Positions 16,028-22,596 of a stretch of DNA of 30,018 nucleotides are shown piece after piece. This DNA comes from an uncultured Alphaproteobacteria bacterium (lineage in GTDB: Bacteria > Pseudomonadota > Alphaproteobacteria > Caulobacterales > Caulobacteraceae). Location: contig CAIZKE010000033.1 of the NCBI GenBank assembly GCA_903933475.1, positions 1 through 30,018 of the forward strand. Reading direction: 5' to 3'. The translations under genes were made by a program, and so were the position numbers. Every line of letters begins with the position of its first letter. Within the stretch, counting starts at the first letter, position 1. The notes beneath the pieces were generated by a model. That model was given only the letters and a program-made list of their open reading frames with translations, ran no database searches and was not told the DNA's origin.

Positions 16028-16981
16028 ATGAATGCGATCACGCCGACCGCCACAACGTCGCCTAAGGTTGCCGACCTGGACGTCCAGCGCGCCTACCTAG
16101 AGGCCAATACGGGAATCCGGGGGCTGGAGATCCTGGCCCCGGGCGACGCGGCCCACGCCCCCGAGCTTTTCCGCCGGGACGGTTTCGTGGTCATCGCTGA
16201 TGTACTGGACAGCGCCCAGGTCGAGTTCCTGGCCCGGGGCTGCCGGGAGGTTGCCGACGAGATTCTCGCCCTGGATACAGACCTAAGGGGCAACCGGGGC
16301 TCGCACCGTTACTCCTTCGGTGGCTCCAGTCTGACGCGAAGCCAGTTGCATCGGCCCGAGTGGCGCATGCTGCTCGACAACGACATCGTCAATGCGGTGG
16401 TCACAGCAATCTTCCAGTCGCCCGACTTCGTCCTGCGGGCGGCCAGCGGCGACTTCTGCATGCCGGGGGCGACTGGGTACCAGCCCCTGCATTCCGACAT
16501 CCGCGACTGGAAGGATGGCGCTTCGACGCCCTACAGTGCCTTCCATGACCCCCGGGGGCAGCTGACCATCCGGGACCTGCCCTGTCCCTATGTCTGCGCC
16601 AACTTCCTGCCCCAGGAGGTGACCCGCCTGAACGGCCCGACGCGCCAGATCCCGGGCACACAGAACGCCCGCCATCGGATCCCCAGCCTGGCCGAGGAGC
16701 CGGAGTGGATGCGGCTGAGCACGGTCTGCCCGGCCCCCGCTGGCGCGGTCATGATCCGCGACGTCCGGGCCTGGCATGGGGGCACGCCCAACCTTTCCGA
16801 TGCCATGCGGGCCATTCCGAACCTTGAGTTCTACGCCCCCTGGTTCCGCGAGCCCATCGTCCCGGGGATCAGCCATGCCGACTACCTGACCCTGTCCGAG
16901 ACCGCCCGGAAGCGGGTCCAGCACTGCGTCCTGGACTCCAGCGAGACCCTGGTGACCGGTCCGACCCTCAGAGCCCCATGA
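16028..16981 (+). CDS. Phytanoyl-CoA dioxygenase (PhyH) family protein
   Basis: This 317-aa Fe(II)/2-oxoglutarate-dependent oxygenase-like protein has an early FRRDGFVVIADVL block, the metal-binding HxD at His155-Ser-Asp157 (PLHSDIRDW) and a distal His250 in AWHGGTPNLSD. A conserved region, LNGPTRQIPGTQ, lies between them. The family hydroxylates or halogenates small molecules and lipids; the substrate here is unknown. The ATG follows a purine-rich GGGGGGAAACGGA. Its stop overlaps the aldo/keto reductase start (ATGA), so the two are co-translated. The 208 bp upstream contain an AT-rich stretch (about 15958-15985) that could hold the operon promoter, but I could not fit a consensus. Confidence 0.88.
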   Translation: MNAITPTATTSPKVADLDVQRAYLEANTGIRGLEILAPGDAAHAPELFRRDGFVVIADVLDSAQVEFLARGCREVADEILALDTDLRGNRGSHRYSFGGSSLTRSQLHRPEWRMLLDNDIVNAVVTAIFQSPDFVLRAASGDFCMPGATGYQPLHSDIRDWKDGASTPYSAFHDPRGQLTIRDLPCPYVCANFLPQEVTRLNGPTRQIPGTQNARHRIPSLAEEPEWMRLSTVCPAPAGAVMIRDVRAWHGGTPNLSDAMRAIPNLEFYAPWFREPIVPGISHADYLTLSETARKRVQHCVLDSSETLVTGPTLRAP

Positions 16982-17943
16982 AGTTCCGCCGCCTCGGGCG
17001 TACCGCCCTCCAGGTCAGCGAGATCTGTCTGGGGACCATGAACTTCGGGTCCCTGACCTCCCGCGAGGAGAGCTTCGCAATCCTGAATGACGCCCTGGAG
17101 GCGGGGGTCAACTTCATCGACACCGCTGACCAGTACGGCGGCCGGCTCGGCGTGGGTGCCACCGAGCGCCTGCTGGGGGAATGGCTGGCGGAGGACCCGG
17201 CCCGGCGGGCCCGCATCGTCCTGGCCACCAAGGTCCATGAGCCGATGTCGGAAGACGTCAACGACCGGGGCCTGTCGGCCCGGCACATCCAGAGGGCCTG
17301 TGACGCCAGCCTGAAGCGCCTGGGCGTCGACCACATCGACCTCTACCAGATGCACCACATCGACCGCTCGGCACCCCCCGAAGAGATCTGGCAGGCGATG
17401 GACCGCCTCATCGCCCAGGGCAAGATCACCTATGTGGGCTCCAGCAACTTCCCCGGCTGGGCCATCGCCCGGTTCAACGAGAAAGCCCTGGCATCCCACC
17501 GCCTAGGCCTGGTCTGCGAGCAGAGCCTCTACAACCTCGTCGAGCGCCGGGCCGAGCTGGAAGTGCTTCCCGCCTGCCAGGCCTACGGCGTCGGCGTGAT
17601 CGCCTGGAGCCCGCTCGCGGGGGGTCTCCTGGCCGGGGCGTCCGGGGAGACTTCCGGTCGCCGGGCGGGCTCGCAGGCGCGCGATGCAGCCGGGATCCAC
17701 GCCGCCCGTCTTGCCGCCTTCACCGCCCTCTGCGCCGACCTGGGTCAGGCGCCGGGCGTGGTCGCCATAGCCTGGCTCCTGCACCAGCCCGGGATCACCT
17801 CCGCCATCGTTGGGCCCAGGCGCCGGGACCAGTTCGCCGCCCTTCTGCAGGCACCGGGTTTGGGTCTTGACGAGTCCGCCCTGGCCCGGCTCGATGCAAT
17901 CTTCCCAGCCTGTGGCGTAGCTCCCGAGGCGTATGCATGGTGA
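16978..17943 (+). CDS. Aldo/keto reductase
   Basis: This 321-aa NADPH-dependent oxidoreductase has the (beta/alpha)8 family features. They are a beta-hairpin start (KFRRLGRTALQVSEICLGT), the catalytic tetrad Asp48, Tyr53 (FIDTADQYGG), Lys85 (ATKVHEP) and His126 (LYQMHHID), then GSSNFPGWAIA and a C-terminal cofactor segment (AIVGPRRRDQF). It would interconvert carbonyls and alcohols in the cytosol. It overlaps the PhyH gene by 4 nt and the following hydrolase gene by 7 nt, forming a tightly coupled three-gene unit. That suggests a shared small-molecule pathway, but the substrate cannot be named. Confidence 0.93.
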   Translation: MKFRRLGRTALQVSEICLGTMNFGSLTSREESFAILNDALEAGVNFIDTADQYGGRLGVGATERLLGEWLAEDPARRARIVLATKVHEPMSEDVNDRGLSARHIQRACDASLKRLGVDHIDLYQMHHIDRSAPPEEIWQAMDRLIAQGKITYVGSSNFPGWAIARFNEKALASHRLGLVCEQSLYNLVERRAELEVLPACQAYGVGVIAWSPLAGGLLAGASGETSGRRAGSQARDAAGIHAARLAAFTALCADLGQAPGVVAIAWLLHQPGITSAIVGPRRRDQFAALLQAPGLGLDESALARLDAIFPACGVAPEAYAW

Positions 17944-18749
17944 CCAATCGATTGGACTGGCCCTCCGGCGAAGTCGAAGTGACTGGCGGAAGGCTATCCT
18001 ATCACCGGACCGGCGGCGGCGGCCCGCCCATCGTCCTCTCGCACGGACTGACCGACAACGGCATGTGCTGGGCTCGCCTGGCCGAAGCCCTGTCGCCCGA
18101 ATACGACCTCATCCTGCTGGACGCCCGGGGACATGGCGCAAGCTCGCGGCCTGGCGAGGCGGGAATATCCCCGGACATGCCCGGCCGGGACATCGCCGAG
18201 GCCATCAGGGCCCTTGGGCTCTCGGGCGTGATCGCCATGGGCCACTCGTTGGGCGCCCGGGCGACCGCCGCCTGCGCGGCGGAATTCCCCGACCTCATCC
18301 GCGCCGTCATCCTCGAGGACCCGCCCCTCGTCCCACCCATGGACGCCGAGACGGCCGCCAAGCGGCTGGCCCGCTTCAAGGACCAGGTGAAGCAGTTGAA
18401 GGACATGACCGAAGCCGAGCTGCTCGGCCTCGGGCGACGGCAGTCGCCAACCTGGGAAGCGCAGGAATTCCCCGCCTGGGTCGCCTCGAAGCAGCAGGTC
18501 TCCAGGAACGCCCTTCCGATCCTTCCGACCGCCTGGCAGGACGACATCCGCCGGATCCGGGTGCCGACCCTCCTCATCTACGGAGATGCTGAGAAGGGAA
18601 GCATGGTCGGGGCAGCCGAGGCGCGGGAAGCCCGCGAGATCAACACCGACCTTCGGGCGCTTCGCATCGACGGGGCGGGGCACAATGTCCGCCGGGAGAA
18701 CTTCCCGGCCTACCTTCTCGCCGTCCGGAGCTTCCTGAGCGAGATCTAG
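17937..18749 (+). CDS. Alpha/beta hydrolase
   Basis: This 270-aa protein has the alpha/beta hydrolase fold. The oxyanion-hole HG motif (VLSHGLTDNG) is followed by the nucleophile elbow GHSLGA with Ser104, an acidic residue after a late strand (LLIYGDAEKG), and catalytic His249 in GAGHNV. There is no signal peptide. Substrates of the family include esters, epoxides, lactones and C-C bonds; none can be chosen from sequence. It starts inside the end of the aldo/keto reductase gene (7-nt overlap) and ends the PhyH operon. DUF1801 follows after 28 nt and may be on the same transcript. Confidence 0.92.
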   Translation: MVTNRLDWPSGEVEVTGGRLSYHRTGGGGPPIVLSHGLTDNGMCWARLAEALSPEYDLILLDARGHGASSRPGEAGISPDMPGRDIAEAIRALGLSGVIAMGHSLGARATAACAAEFPDLIRAVILEDPPLVPPMDAETAAKRLARFKDQVKQLKDMTEAELLGLGRRQSPTWEAQEFPAWVASKQQVSRNALPILPTAWQDDIRRIRVPTLLIYGDAEKGSMVGAAEAREAREINTDLRALRIDGAGHNVRRENFPAYLLAVRSFLSEI

Positions 18750-18777
18750 TCCCCGAGTGCGCGATCCAGTCTAGTCT

Positions 18778-19185
18778 ATGCCCATGGAACCCCTCTTCCG
18801 CCTGACCGGCGCCCGCCGGGATGACCCCGCCGTCTCAGCCTGGTTCGACGCCGGCGACCCGGGTCTCCGCCACCTGGCCCGCTTCTGGTTCGACCAGATT
18901 CGCGCCTGCGGTCTGGACGTCGTTGAATGCCTTCATGACCACCAGCCTACGGCCTGCGTCGCTGACGCAGCCTTCGCTTATGTCGCCGCCTACCGCACCC
19001 ACGCGGCCGTAGGCTTCTTCCATGGGGCGGACCTGCCGGATCCCTGCGGCCTCCTCGAGGGAAGCGGTAAGCGGATGCGGCACGTCAAGCTGAGGTGGGG
19101 CCAGCCGGCACCGGAAGCGGCCCTCGCGGCAATGGTGATGGCGGCCTATGCGGATATCCGGGCCCGGCTGGACAGCGTCCCCTAG
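18778..19185 (+). CDS. DUF1801 domain protein
   Basis: This 135-aa protein contains a DUF1801-type core (VSAWFDAGDPGLRHLARFWFDQIR, VGFFHGADLPDPCGLLEGSGKRMRHVKL). The GKRMRHVKL segment is the most characteristic part. The start is ATG 18778; ATG 18784 is equally possible. No function is established for the domain. Its TAG stop (19183-19185) lies exactly at the edge of the truncated NUDIX copy on the other strand, so this gene marks the left border of the accessory islet and was probably once next to the NUDIX gene. Confidence 0.8.
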   Translation: MPMEPLFRLTGARRDDPAVSAWFDAGDPGLRHLARFWFDQIRACGLDVVECLHDHQPTACVADAAFAYVAAYRTHAAVGFFHGADLPDPCGLLEGSGKRMRHVKLRWGQPAPEAALAAMVMAAYADIRARLDSVP

Positions 19186-19317
19186 CGCCAGGCCAAGACG
19201 GGCTGTTCCAGCTCTGTTACCCGGGTGACGCGGCCGGCGACCAGTTCGCGCAGCTGGTAGACCACGGCCGCCGTCGGCGCGTGGATCCGGTATTCCTCCG
19301 AGATCCGGAGGCGGATC
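19182..19317 (-). pseudogene. Truncated second copy of the NUDIX gene 3' end
   Basis: These bases match the last 135 bp of the NUDIX gene (21757-21891) without gaps and with about 11 mismatches (roughly 92% identity). The reading frame is kept: the minus strand encodes RISEEYRIHAPTAAVVYQLR onward to a TAG at the same place. Differences are mostly silent, with EEHHIH changed to EEYRIH and VFAWR to VLAWR. There is no start or Nudix box, so it cannot be functional. The match stops abruptly at 19317. It looks like one arm of a duplication flanking the islet. Confidence 0.9.
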
Positions 19318-19387
19318 CAGGGGCTGGAAGCTCAGATGGGGCGTGAACTGGCGGCTGGAAGGCGGGGACCCAAGCCGAGGGCGACAA

Positions 19388-19444
19388 GTCCCGATGCCTT
19401 GAGTGAGGATCTATTTCATACAGTGTCGCCGTAACACCCTGGTC
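19388..19444 (+). repeat. 57-bp repeat, copy 1, with a right-type inverted terminal sequence
   Basis: This copy aligns without gaps to 19841-19897 with about 8 mismatches. It contains the right-type terminal sequence at 19414-19435 (core ACAGTGTCGCCGTAAC), the reverse complement of the left-type ends at 19726, 20661 and 21697. It is the right end of a transposase-derived unit whose left part is missing. Confidence 0.85.
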
Positions 19445-19450
19445 TGAAGC

Positions 19451-19621
19451 TCAGGACTTTCCGGCGAGGTCGGGGCGCGAGGCCAGAAACGCGGCTTTTT
19501 CAGCGGCGGTCAGCTTCTTTCCCGGCTTCATGCGCGACACCTTGGGCGTCGGCTTCGCAAATGTCCCGGGCTTTGGACTGCCCCCCGTGAGATCGGAGAG
19601 CCGCTTGACGGGAGGCTTCAT
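19451..19621 (-). CDS. Small basic hypothetical protein (56 aa)
   Basis: A 57-codon frame on the minus strand starts at ATG 19621, with GAGGA placed 7 nt upstream, and ends with TGA at 19451-19453. The product begins MKPPVKRLSDLTGG. It is rich in Lys, Pro and Ser in the first half, followed by a likely amphipathic helix (KKLTAAEKAAFLASRPDLAG). It has no membrane segment or signal peptide. I do not recognise it. The good ribosome site, protein-like composition and position as sole content of one cargo module argue that it is real. It could be a nucleic-acid-binding or antitoxin-like peptide, but nothing proves that. Confidence 0.55.
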   Translation of the reverse strand: MKPPVKRLSDLTGGSPKPGTFAKPTPKVSRMKPGKKLTAAEKAAFLASRPDLAGKS

Positions 19622-19725
19622 GACAGCGTCCTCGAATGGGAATCAGGTGGTCACAGACTCGCAGATTTGGGCCCTCAGAACATCTGCTGCGTGACAGGGG
19701 TTTCAATTCGTCTCGGCCATGGGGG

Positions 19726-19888
19726 GTACGGTGACACTGTACGAAACCATGGTCCCGTAAGACTGAGTTCCTTCACCCTGGGGAGCGCCGCCGATGGCCA
19801 GACTGGCGCGCGTCGTTGTCCCAGGCCTGTCGCACAACACGTCCCGATGCCTTGAGTGATGATCTGTTTCCTACAGTGTCACCCTAAC
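19726..19888 (+). mobile_element. 163-bp MITE-like unit derived from the IS200-like transposase element
   Basis: The unit begins with GTACGGTGACACTGT (left-type end, 19726-19740) and ends with ACAGTGTCACCCTAAC (right-type end). The interior from 19741 to about 19840 matches the 5' part of the element at 20661-20782. It keeps the transposase start (MARLARVVVPGL at 19794) but then jumps to the 3' end sequence. It is an internal-deletion derivative that would need a transposase supplied in trans. Confidence 0.75.
19794..19859 (+). pseudogene. IS200-like (RAYT) transposase N-terminal remnant
   Basis: ATG 19794 opens MARLARVVVPGLSHNTSRCLE and a TGA. The first twelve residues are the typical start of REP-associated tyrosine transposases (normally followed by PHHVTQRGN). 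The frame then runs into deleted-element sequence. It cannot encode a functional enzyme. Confidence 0.8.
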
Positions 19889-19890
19889 CC

Positions 19891-20211
19891 CTAGGTCAGC
19901 GCAAAAACGGAGGTGTGCCCGACGGCTTCACGGCTCGGGCGTATGACGATCTCCACGTCCTGCTCCAGGGCATTCAGGAAGCTCATCAGCTTCTCGACCG
20001 AGAAATGATCGAGCCGATAGTTGGCAAGCGCCGACACTTTGGATTGCGGGATGCGCAGGATGGCCGCTGTATCCGTCTGTTTGAGGCGACGTTCTTTCAG
20101 CAGAGCGTTCACGGCCATCGCCAGCCGCGTCTTGGTCTGACGGTCTGCAGCGTCTGGGAGGCCCAGATCGGCGAAGACGTTGCCGGTGCCTTCGGTGATG
20201 TCATTTGCCAC
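19891..20211 (-). CDS. HigA-type (XRE/HTH) antitoxin
   Basis: This 106-aa protein has the N-terminal VFADLGLPDAADRQTKTRLA block typical of chromosomal HigA-like antitoxins. A helix-turn-helix follows (LKQTDTAAILRIPQSKVSALANYR), then FSVEKLMSFLNALEQDVEIVIRP. It would neutralise the toxin encoded just upstream and repress the operon. The start is GTG 20211, overlapping the toxin stop by 11 nt. The order toxin first, antitoxin second is that of higBA. The stop lies a few bases from the right-type repeat at 19867-19888, so the gene fills its cargo module to the edge. Confidence 0.9.
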   Translation of the reverse strand: MANDITEGTGNVFADLGLPDAADRQTKTRLAMAVNALLKERRLKQTDTAAILRIPQSKVSALANYRLDHFSVEKLMSFLNALEQDVEIVIRPSREAVGHTSVFALT

Positions 20212-20608
20212 GTTTGCCTGCCTTGCCCTTCGTGGGCTGTTGGTAGTTGCTCTCGTAATGTTCGCGGGCGCGTTTCAGGCGCTCGCGAACCAGGTCGATA
20301 TCCGTCTGCGCCGTTCGGATGCCCGAGGGCGACTTCTTCTGAAAGACGTGGAGCACATAGACCACGGCCTCGAAGCGGACGGTATAGATGCCGCGATAGG
20401 CGTTGCCCTCGAAGCTCTCCACGATTTCAAACACACCCGCGCCTTCGCCTTTCCAAGGCTTGGCCTGCGGGTGTTTGCCTCCTAGCTGCGCCAAGCCCAG
20501 CGCATAGCCCAGATCGCTCACCACGTCCTGCGGCAGCGCCAGCAGGTCAGATTTGGAAGACCCGATCCAATGGACGGGCTTCTCGTTGGTTTGCGGACGA
20601 TGGACCAT
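20201..20608 (-). CDS. HigB/RelE-superfamily toxin (phage Gp49-like)
   Basis: This 135-aa protein matches the Gp49/HigB-like mRNA-interferase family: KPWKGEGAGVFEIVESF, then YRGIYTVRFEAVVYVLHVFQKKSPSGI, then a long basic C-terminal helix (DIDLVRERLKRAREHYE). Family members cleave ribosome-bound mRNA. The start is ATG 20608. The predicted promoter places transcription start at about this ATG, so the message is probably leaderless. The partner antitoxin follows with an 11-nt overlap. The C-terminus is unusually Lys-rich (TKGKAGKRGK). As accessory cargo it may stabilise the islet. Confidence 0.9.
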   Translation of the reverse strand: MVHRPQTNEKPVHWIGSSKSDLLALPQDVVSDLGYALGLAQLGGKHPQAKPWKGEGAGVFEIVESFEGNAYRGIYTVRFEAVVYVLHVFQKKSPSGIRTAQTDIDLVRERLKRAREHYESNYQQPTKGKAGKRGK

Positions 20609-20617
20609 ACGATCTCA

Positions 20618-20646
20618 TTTATACCCAATTTGGTATAATCTAGCAA
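20618..20646 (-). promoter_or_regulatory. HigBA promoter with palindromic operator
   Basis: On the minus strand TTGCTA (20641-20646) and TATAAA (20618-20623) are separated by exactly 17 bp, a good vegetative-type promoter. The perfect 7-bp inverted repeat TTATACC-N6-GGTATAA (20619-20638) fills the spacer and -10 box, the expected position for autorepression by the antitoxin. The toxin ATG is at 20608, only about 10 nt downstream of the -10 box. Confidence 0.75.
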
Positions 20647-20660
20647 GCGAATAACTGGCG

Positions 20661-21081
20661 GTTACAGGTGACCCTGTAGGAAACTCCAGTCCTGTGCGAC
20701 CGAGTCCCATCACCCTGGGTAGCTCCACTGATGGCCAGACTTGCGCGCGTCGTTGTCCCAGGCCTGCCGCACCACGTCACCCAGAGAGGCAATCACCGGG
20801 AGCCGGTCTTCTTCAATGACGGCGACTAGGCTGCCGATCTCGACCTGATCAGCAAGGCCGCTAAGGCCTAGGGCACAGAGATCTGGGCTTGGTGCCTCAT
20901 GCCTAACCCTGTTCACTTCATCATGATGCCCGGCCACGAGGACGGTTTGCGGGCGACCTTTGCGGAAGCCCATCGCCGATACAGCGCCCGCATACATGCC
21001 AGGCTCAAACTGACCGGCCATATCTGGCAAGGCAGGTTCAGCTCGACACCGTAACTCTATTTCATGCAGTGTCACCGTAAC
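20661..21081 (+). mobile_element. 421-bp decayed IS200-like (RAYT) element with inverted ends
   Basis: The left-type end (20661-20683, GTTACAGGTGACCCTGT) and right-type end (21060-21081, ACCGTAAC terminus) are imperfect inverted copies. Between them lies a decayed transposase gene on the plus strand (20731-21054). The 5' 120 bp align with the MITE-like unit at 19726. No target-site duplication is obvious, as expected for HUH transposases. Confidence 0.75.
20731..21054 (+). pseudogene. REP-associated tyrosine (IS200-like, Y1) transposase pseudogene
   Basis: Reading straight through from ATG 20731 gives MARLARVVVPGLPHHVTQRG, the characteristic start of this family. Later come VFFNDGD, TEIWAWCLMPNPVHFIMMPG, RRYSARIHARLKLTGHIWQG and RFSSTP. 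TAG codons interrupt at 20827 and 20869, and the frame ends in TAA at 21052-21054, well short of the catalytic-tyrosine region. The HUH motif, normally NHVH, reads NPVH (CAT to CCT at 20908). It is clearly dead. An open frame on the other strand through this stretch is only its shadow. Confidence 0.92.
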
Positions 21082-21123
21082 TGCCAAGTGGACATGTGCC
21101 CTATGCGGCACATAACCTGCCGC

Positions 21124-21651
21124 ATGCTAACGCCTGATCGCATAGTTGTCCTTGGCTGCTCTGGGGCAGGGAAATCAACTCTTGCTGCCCAACTCGCGAA
21201 GCAGTGGGATCTGCCATTCTTTCCGACCGATGAAGTTTACTGGCGCAGCGATTGGACGCCGGTGCCAGAGACAGAGGTAAGGGCTTGGCTCGACGCGACA
21301 ACAGCGTCCACGCGCTGGGTATTAGACGGCAATTTCGATGCGCAACGGGATTTGCTTTGGTCGCGTGCCCAACTGGCGGTTTGGTTAGACCTCTCCTGGG
21401 CGACCACCGTATTGAGCGTGTCTCACCGGAACCTTCGATGGTGGATGAGCGGTGAGGATATATGGGGCGGCGCGCGGATGACCTTTGCCAAGGCGGTAAG
21501 CGGCATTGCGCACACTGCCAAGAGCCACGCTCTAAAGCGCAGGGCCTACCCTGATTTGCTCGCCGCCTTTCCAGACCTCACAGTGGTTCGCATCCGATCG
21601 CGGCGCGAGCTCGCCCGTTGGAAAGCGAGGCTAGCACCAAGGGCTGAGTAG
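21124..21651 (+). CDS. P-loop kinase of the adenylate kinase/FlaR-like (topology modulation) type
   Basis: This 175-aa protein begins MLTPDRIVVLGCSGAGKST with a Walker A motif at residues 11-19. It continues with FPTDEVYWRSDWTPVP, WVLDGNFDAQRDLLWSRAQLAVWLDLSW and a C-terminal VVRIRSRRELARW. This is the pattern of the small AAA/adenylate kinase-like proteins annotated as FlaR or DNA topology modulation proteins; the true substrate is unknown. I chose ATG 21124 because the P-loop follows at family spacing. ATG codons at 21064, 21094 and 21103 are in frame, but 21064 lies inside the repeat end. None has a convincing ribosome site. Codon usage is less GC-rich than in neighbouring genes, consistent with acquisition as islet cargo. 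Confidence 0.8.
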   Translation: MLTPDRIVVLGCSGAGKSTLAAQLAKQWDLPFFPTDEVYWRSDWTPVPETEVRAWLDATTASTRWVLDGNFDAQRDLLWSRAQLAVWLDLSWATTVLSVSHRNLRWWMSGEDIWGGARMTFAKAVSGIAHTAKSHALKRRAYPDLLAAFPDLTVVRIRSRRELARWKARLAPRAE

Positions 21652-21696
21652 GATCGTTTCTCCCCGGCGGCATTGCGCCCGGAAGCGAAACTTCGG

Positions 21697-21755
21697 GTTA
21701 CGGTGACACTGTGCGAAACCCTGGTCCTGAGTTCCTTCACCCGGGGGAGCGCCCT
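21697..21755 (+). repeat. Left-type element end abutting the NUDIX stop codon
   Basis: GTTACGGTGACACTGT at 21697 starts a third left-type end. The next about 40 bp (CTGAGTTCCTTCACCC and GGGGGAGCGCC) match the transposase upstream region at 19746-19790. The match ends just before where the transposase ATG would be, and the NUDIX stop follows directly at 21756-21758. It marks the right border of the islet. Confidence 0.8.
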
Positions 21756-22385
21756 CTAGCGCCAGGCGAAGACGGGCTGCTCCAGTTCCGTCACCCGGGT
21801 GACGCGGCCGGCGACCAGCTCGCGCAGCTGGTAGACCACCGCCGCCGTGGGCGCGTGGATGTGGTGTTCCTCCGAGATCCGGAGGCGGATCAGGGGGCGG
21901 TCGCTCTCGGGGATGGTCTCGAAGTCCACCGCATCCGGGGCGGCGATGTAGTCCAGCCGGATCAGGTGGGTCGAGGCCACCTCGTCCGGGTTGGGCCTCA
22001 GGGCCGAAGCGTCCTGGAGCCAGGCCACCACAGGGGTGATCACATAGCCGGAGCGGGTGGGATAGTCGTCCAGAACGCCCAGGATCTCGCTCGTCGGCAG
22101 GTCGAGGCCGACCTCCTCCGAGAGCTCCCGCAGGGCGGCCGCCTCCAGGGTCTCGCCCGGGTCCAGGCGACCGCCGGGCAGGGCCCACTGGCCCGAATGC
22201 GCCCGCAGGCTCGCGGCCCGTCGGGTGAGGAGGAAGGCAGTCTGGCCCGAGCCATCATCCGCGGCCGTCAGGGTCAGGGCCACTGCCGCGCGCTTCAGGT
22301 CCCCTCCGGCATGGACGATGCGCGGGAAGGCCGAACAGGCCTTTGCGATCCGGGCGCGGAAGTCGGGGGTGAAGGCGTGGGTCAT
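21756..22385 (-). CDS. NUDIX hydrolase, CoA-pyrophosphatase-like
   Basis: This 209-aa hydrolase has the complete Nudix box at residues 71-94 (GGRLDPGETL, then RELSEEVGL). It is preceded by LLTRRAASLRAHSGQWALPG, which resembles the motif of CoA diphosphatases. Such enzymes split nucleoside-diphosphate-linked compounds using Mg2+. The substrate is predicted, not proven. The last 135 bp exist a second time at 19183-19317, and an IS200-like end touches the stop codon, so the 3' end of this gene was the site of the rearrangement that created the islet. The start is ATG 22385. Confidence 0.9.
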   Translation of the reverse strand: MTHAFTPDFRARIAKACSAFPRIVHAGGDLKRAAVALTLTAADDGSGQTAFLLTRRAASLRAHSGQWALPGGRLDPGETLEAAALRELSEEVGLDLPTSEILGVLDDYPTRSGYVITPVVAWLQDASALRPNPDEVASTHLIRLDYIAAPDAVDFETIPESDRPLIRLRISEEHHIHAPTAAVVYQLRELVAGRVTRVTELEQPVFAWR

Positions 22386-22569
22386 CCGGCGACTGTCCTA
22401 AGCCCTCGCGGGGCACCCTGTCATCCTTCCGCTTCAGCGGGGCGGACAGGCTGGATCAGGGGCGGTCTGGCTGGCCCTGTCTCCTGTTTGAACGTGGCGG
22501 CCCTGCCCGGGCCTCGCCCTCGCCGGTGACCTTCGCTAGTCTGACCCGGGAATAGGGGAGGAAGGCCTG

Positions 22570-22596
22570 ATGACGGAACTCTGGAGCGGGTCATGA
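22570..22596 (+). other. Possible 8-codon leader coupled to the quinone reductase gene
   Basis: GGGGAGGAAGGCCTG precedes an ATG at 22570 that opens MTELWSGS and a TGA at 22594-22596. The TGA overlaps the reductase start as ATGA. The leader has a good ribosome site, but so does the reductase (GGAGC 6 nt upstream), so its importance is unclear. Confidence 0.3.

Larger units (their letters stand above)
19318..21755. mobile_element. Accessory islet of small cargo modules bounded by IS200-like (RAYT) remnants and inverted repeats
   Basis: This block lies between the truncated and the intact NUDIX 3' ends. It is visibly less GC-rich than its surroundings. It has three cargo modules: a small basic protein (19436-19725), a HigBA-type pair (19889-20660) and a P-loop kinase (21082-21696). 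Each cargo is preceded by a right-type repeat and followed by a left-type repeat (core GTTACGGTGACACTGT). Between cargos lie remnants of a REP-associated tyrosine transposase gene. No integrase or intact transposase is present, so it cannot move by itself. Confidence 0.7.

Noticed and set aside
15837..16065. Short plus-strand frames between the UGSC and PhyH genes
   Set aside because: No ribosome site, no protein-like pattern, and overlap with the PhyH start region.
20710..21111. Open frame of 133 codons on the minus strand
   Set aside because: It is antisense to the decayed IS200-like transposase, whose plus-strand translation is recognisable despite stop codons; its start lies inside a repeat end.
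19388..21755. Integron cassette array with attC sites
   Set aside because: The repeats do form inverted pairs around small genes, but the ends read GTTACGG and CCGTAAC rather than RYYYAAC...GTTRRRY. Their orientation is opposite to attC, no integrase is present, and the repeats carry transposase remnants.
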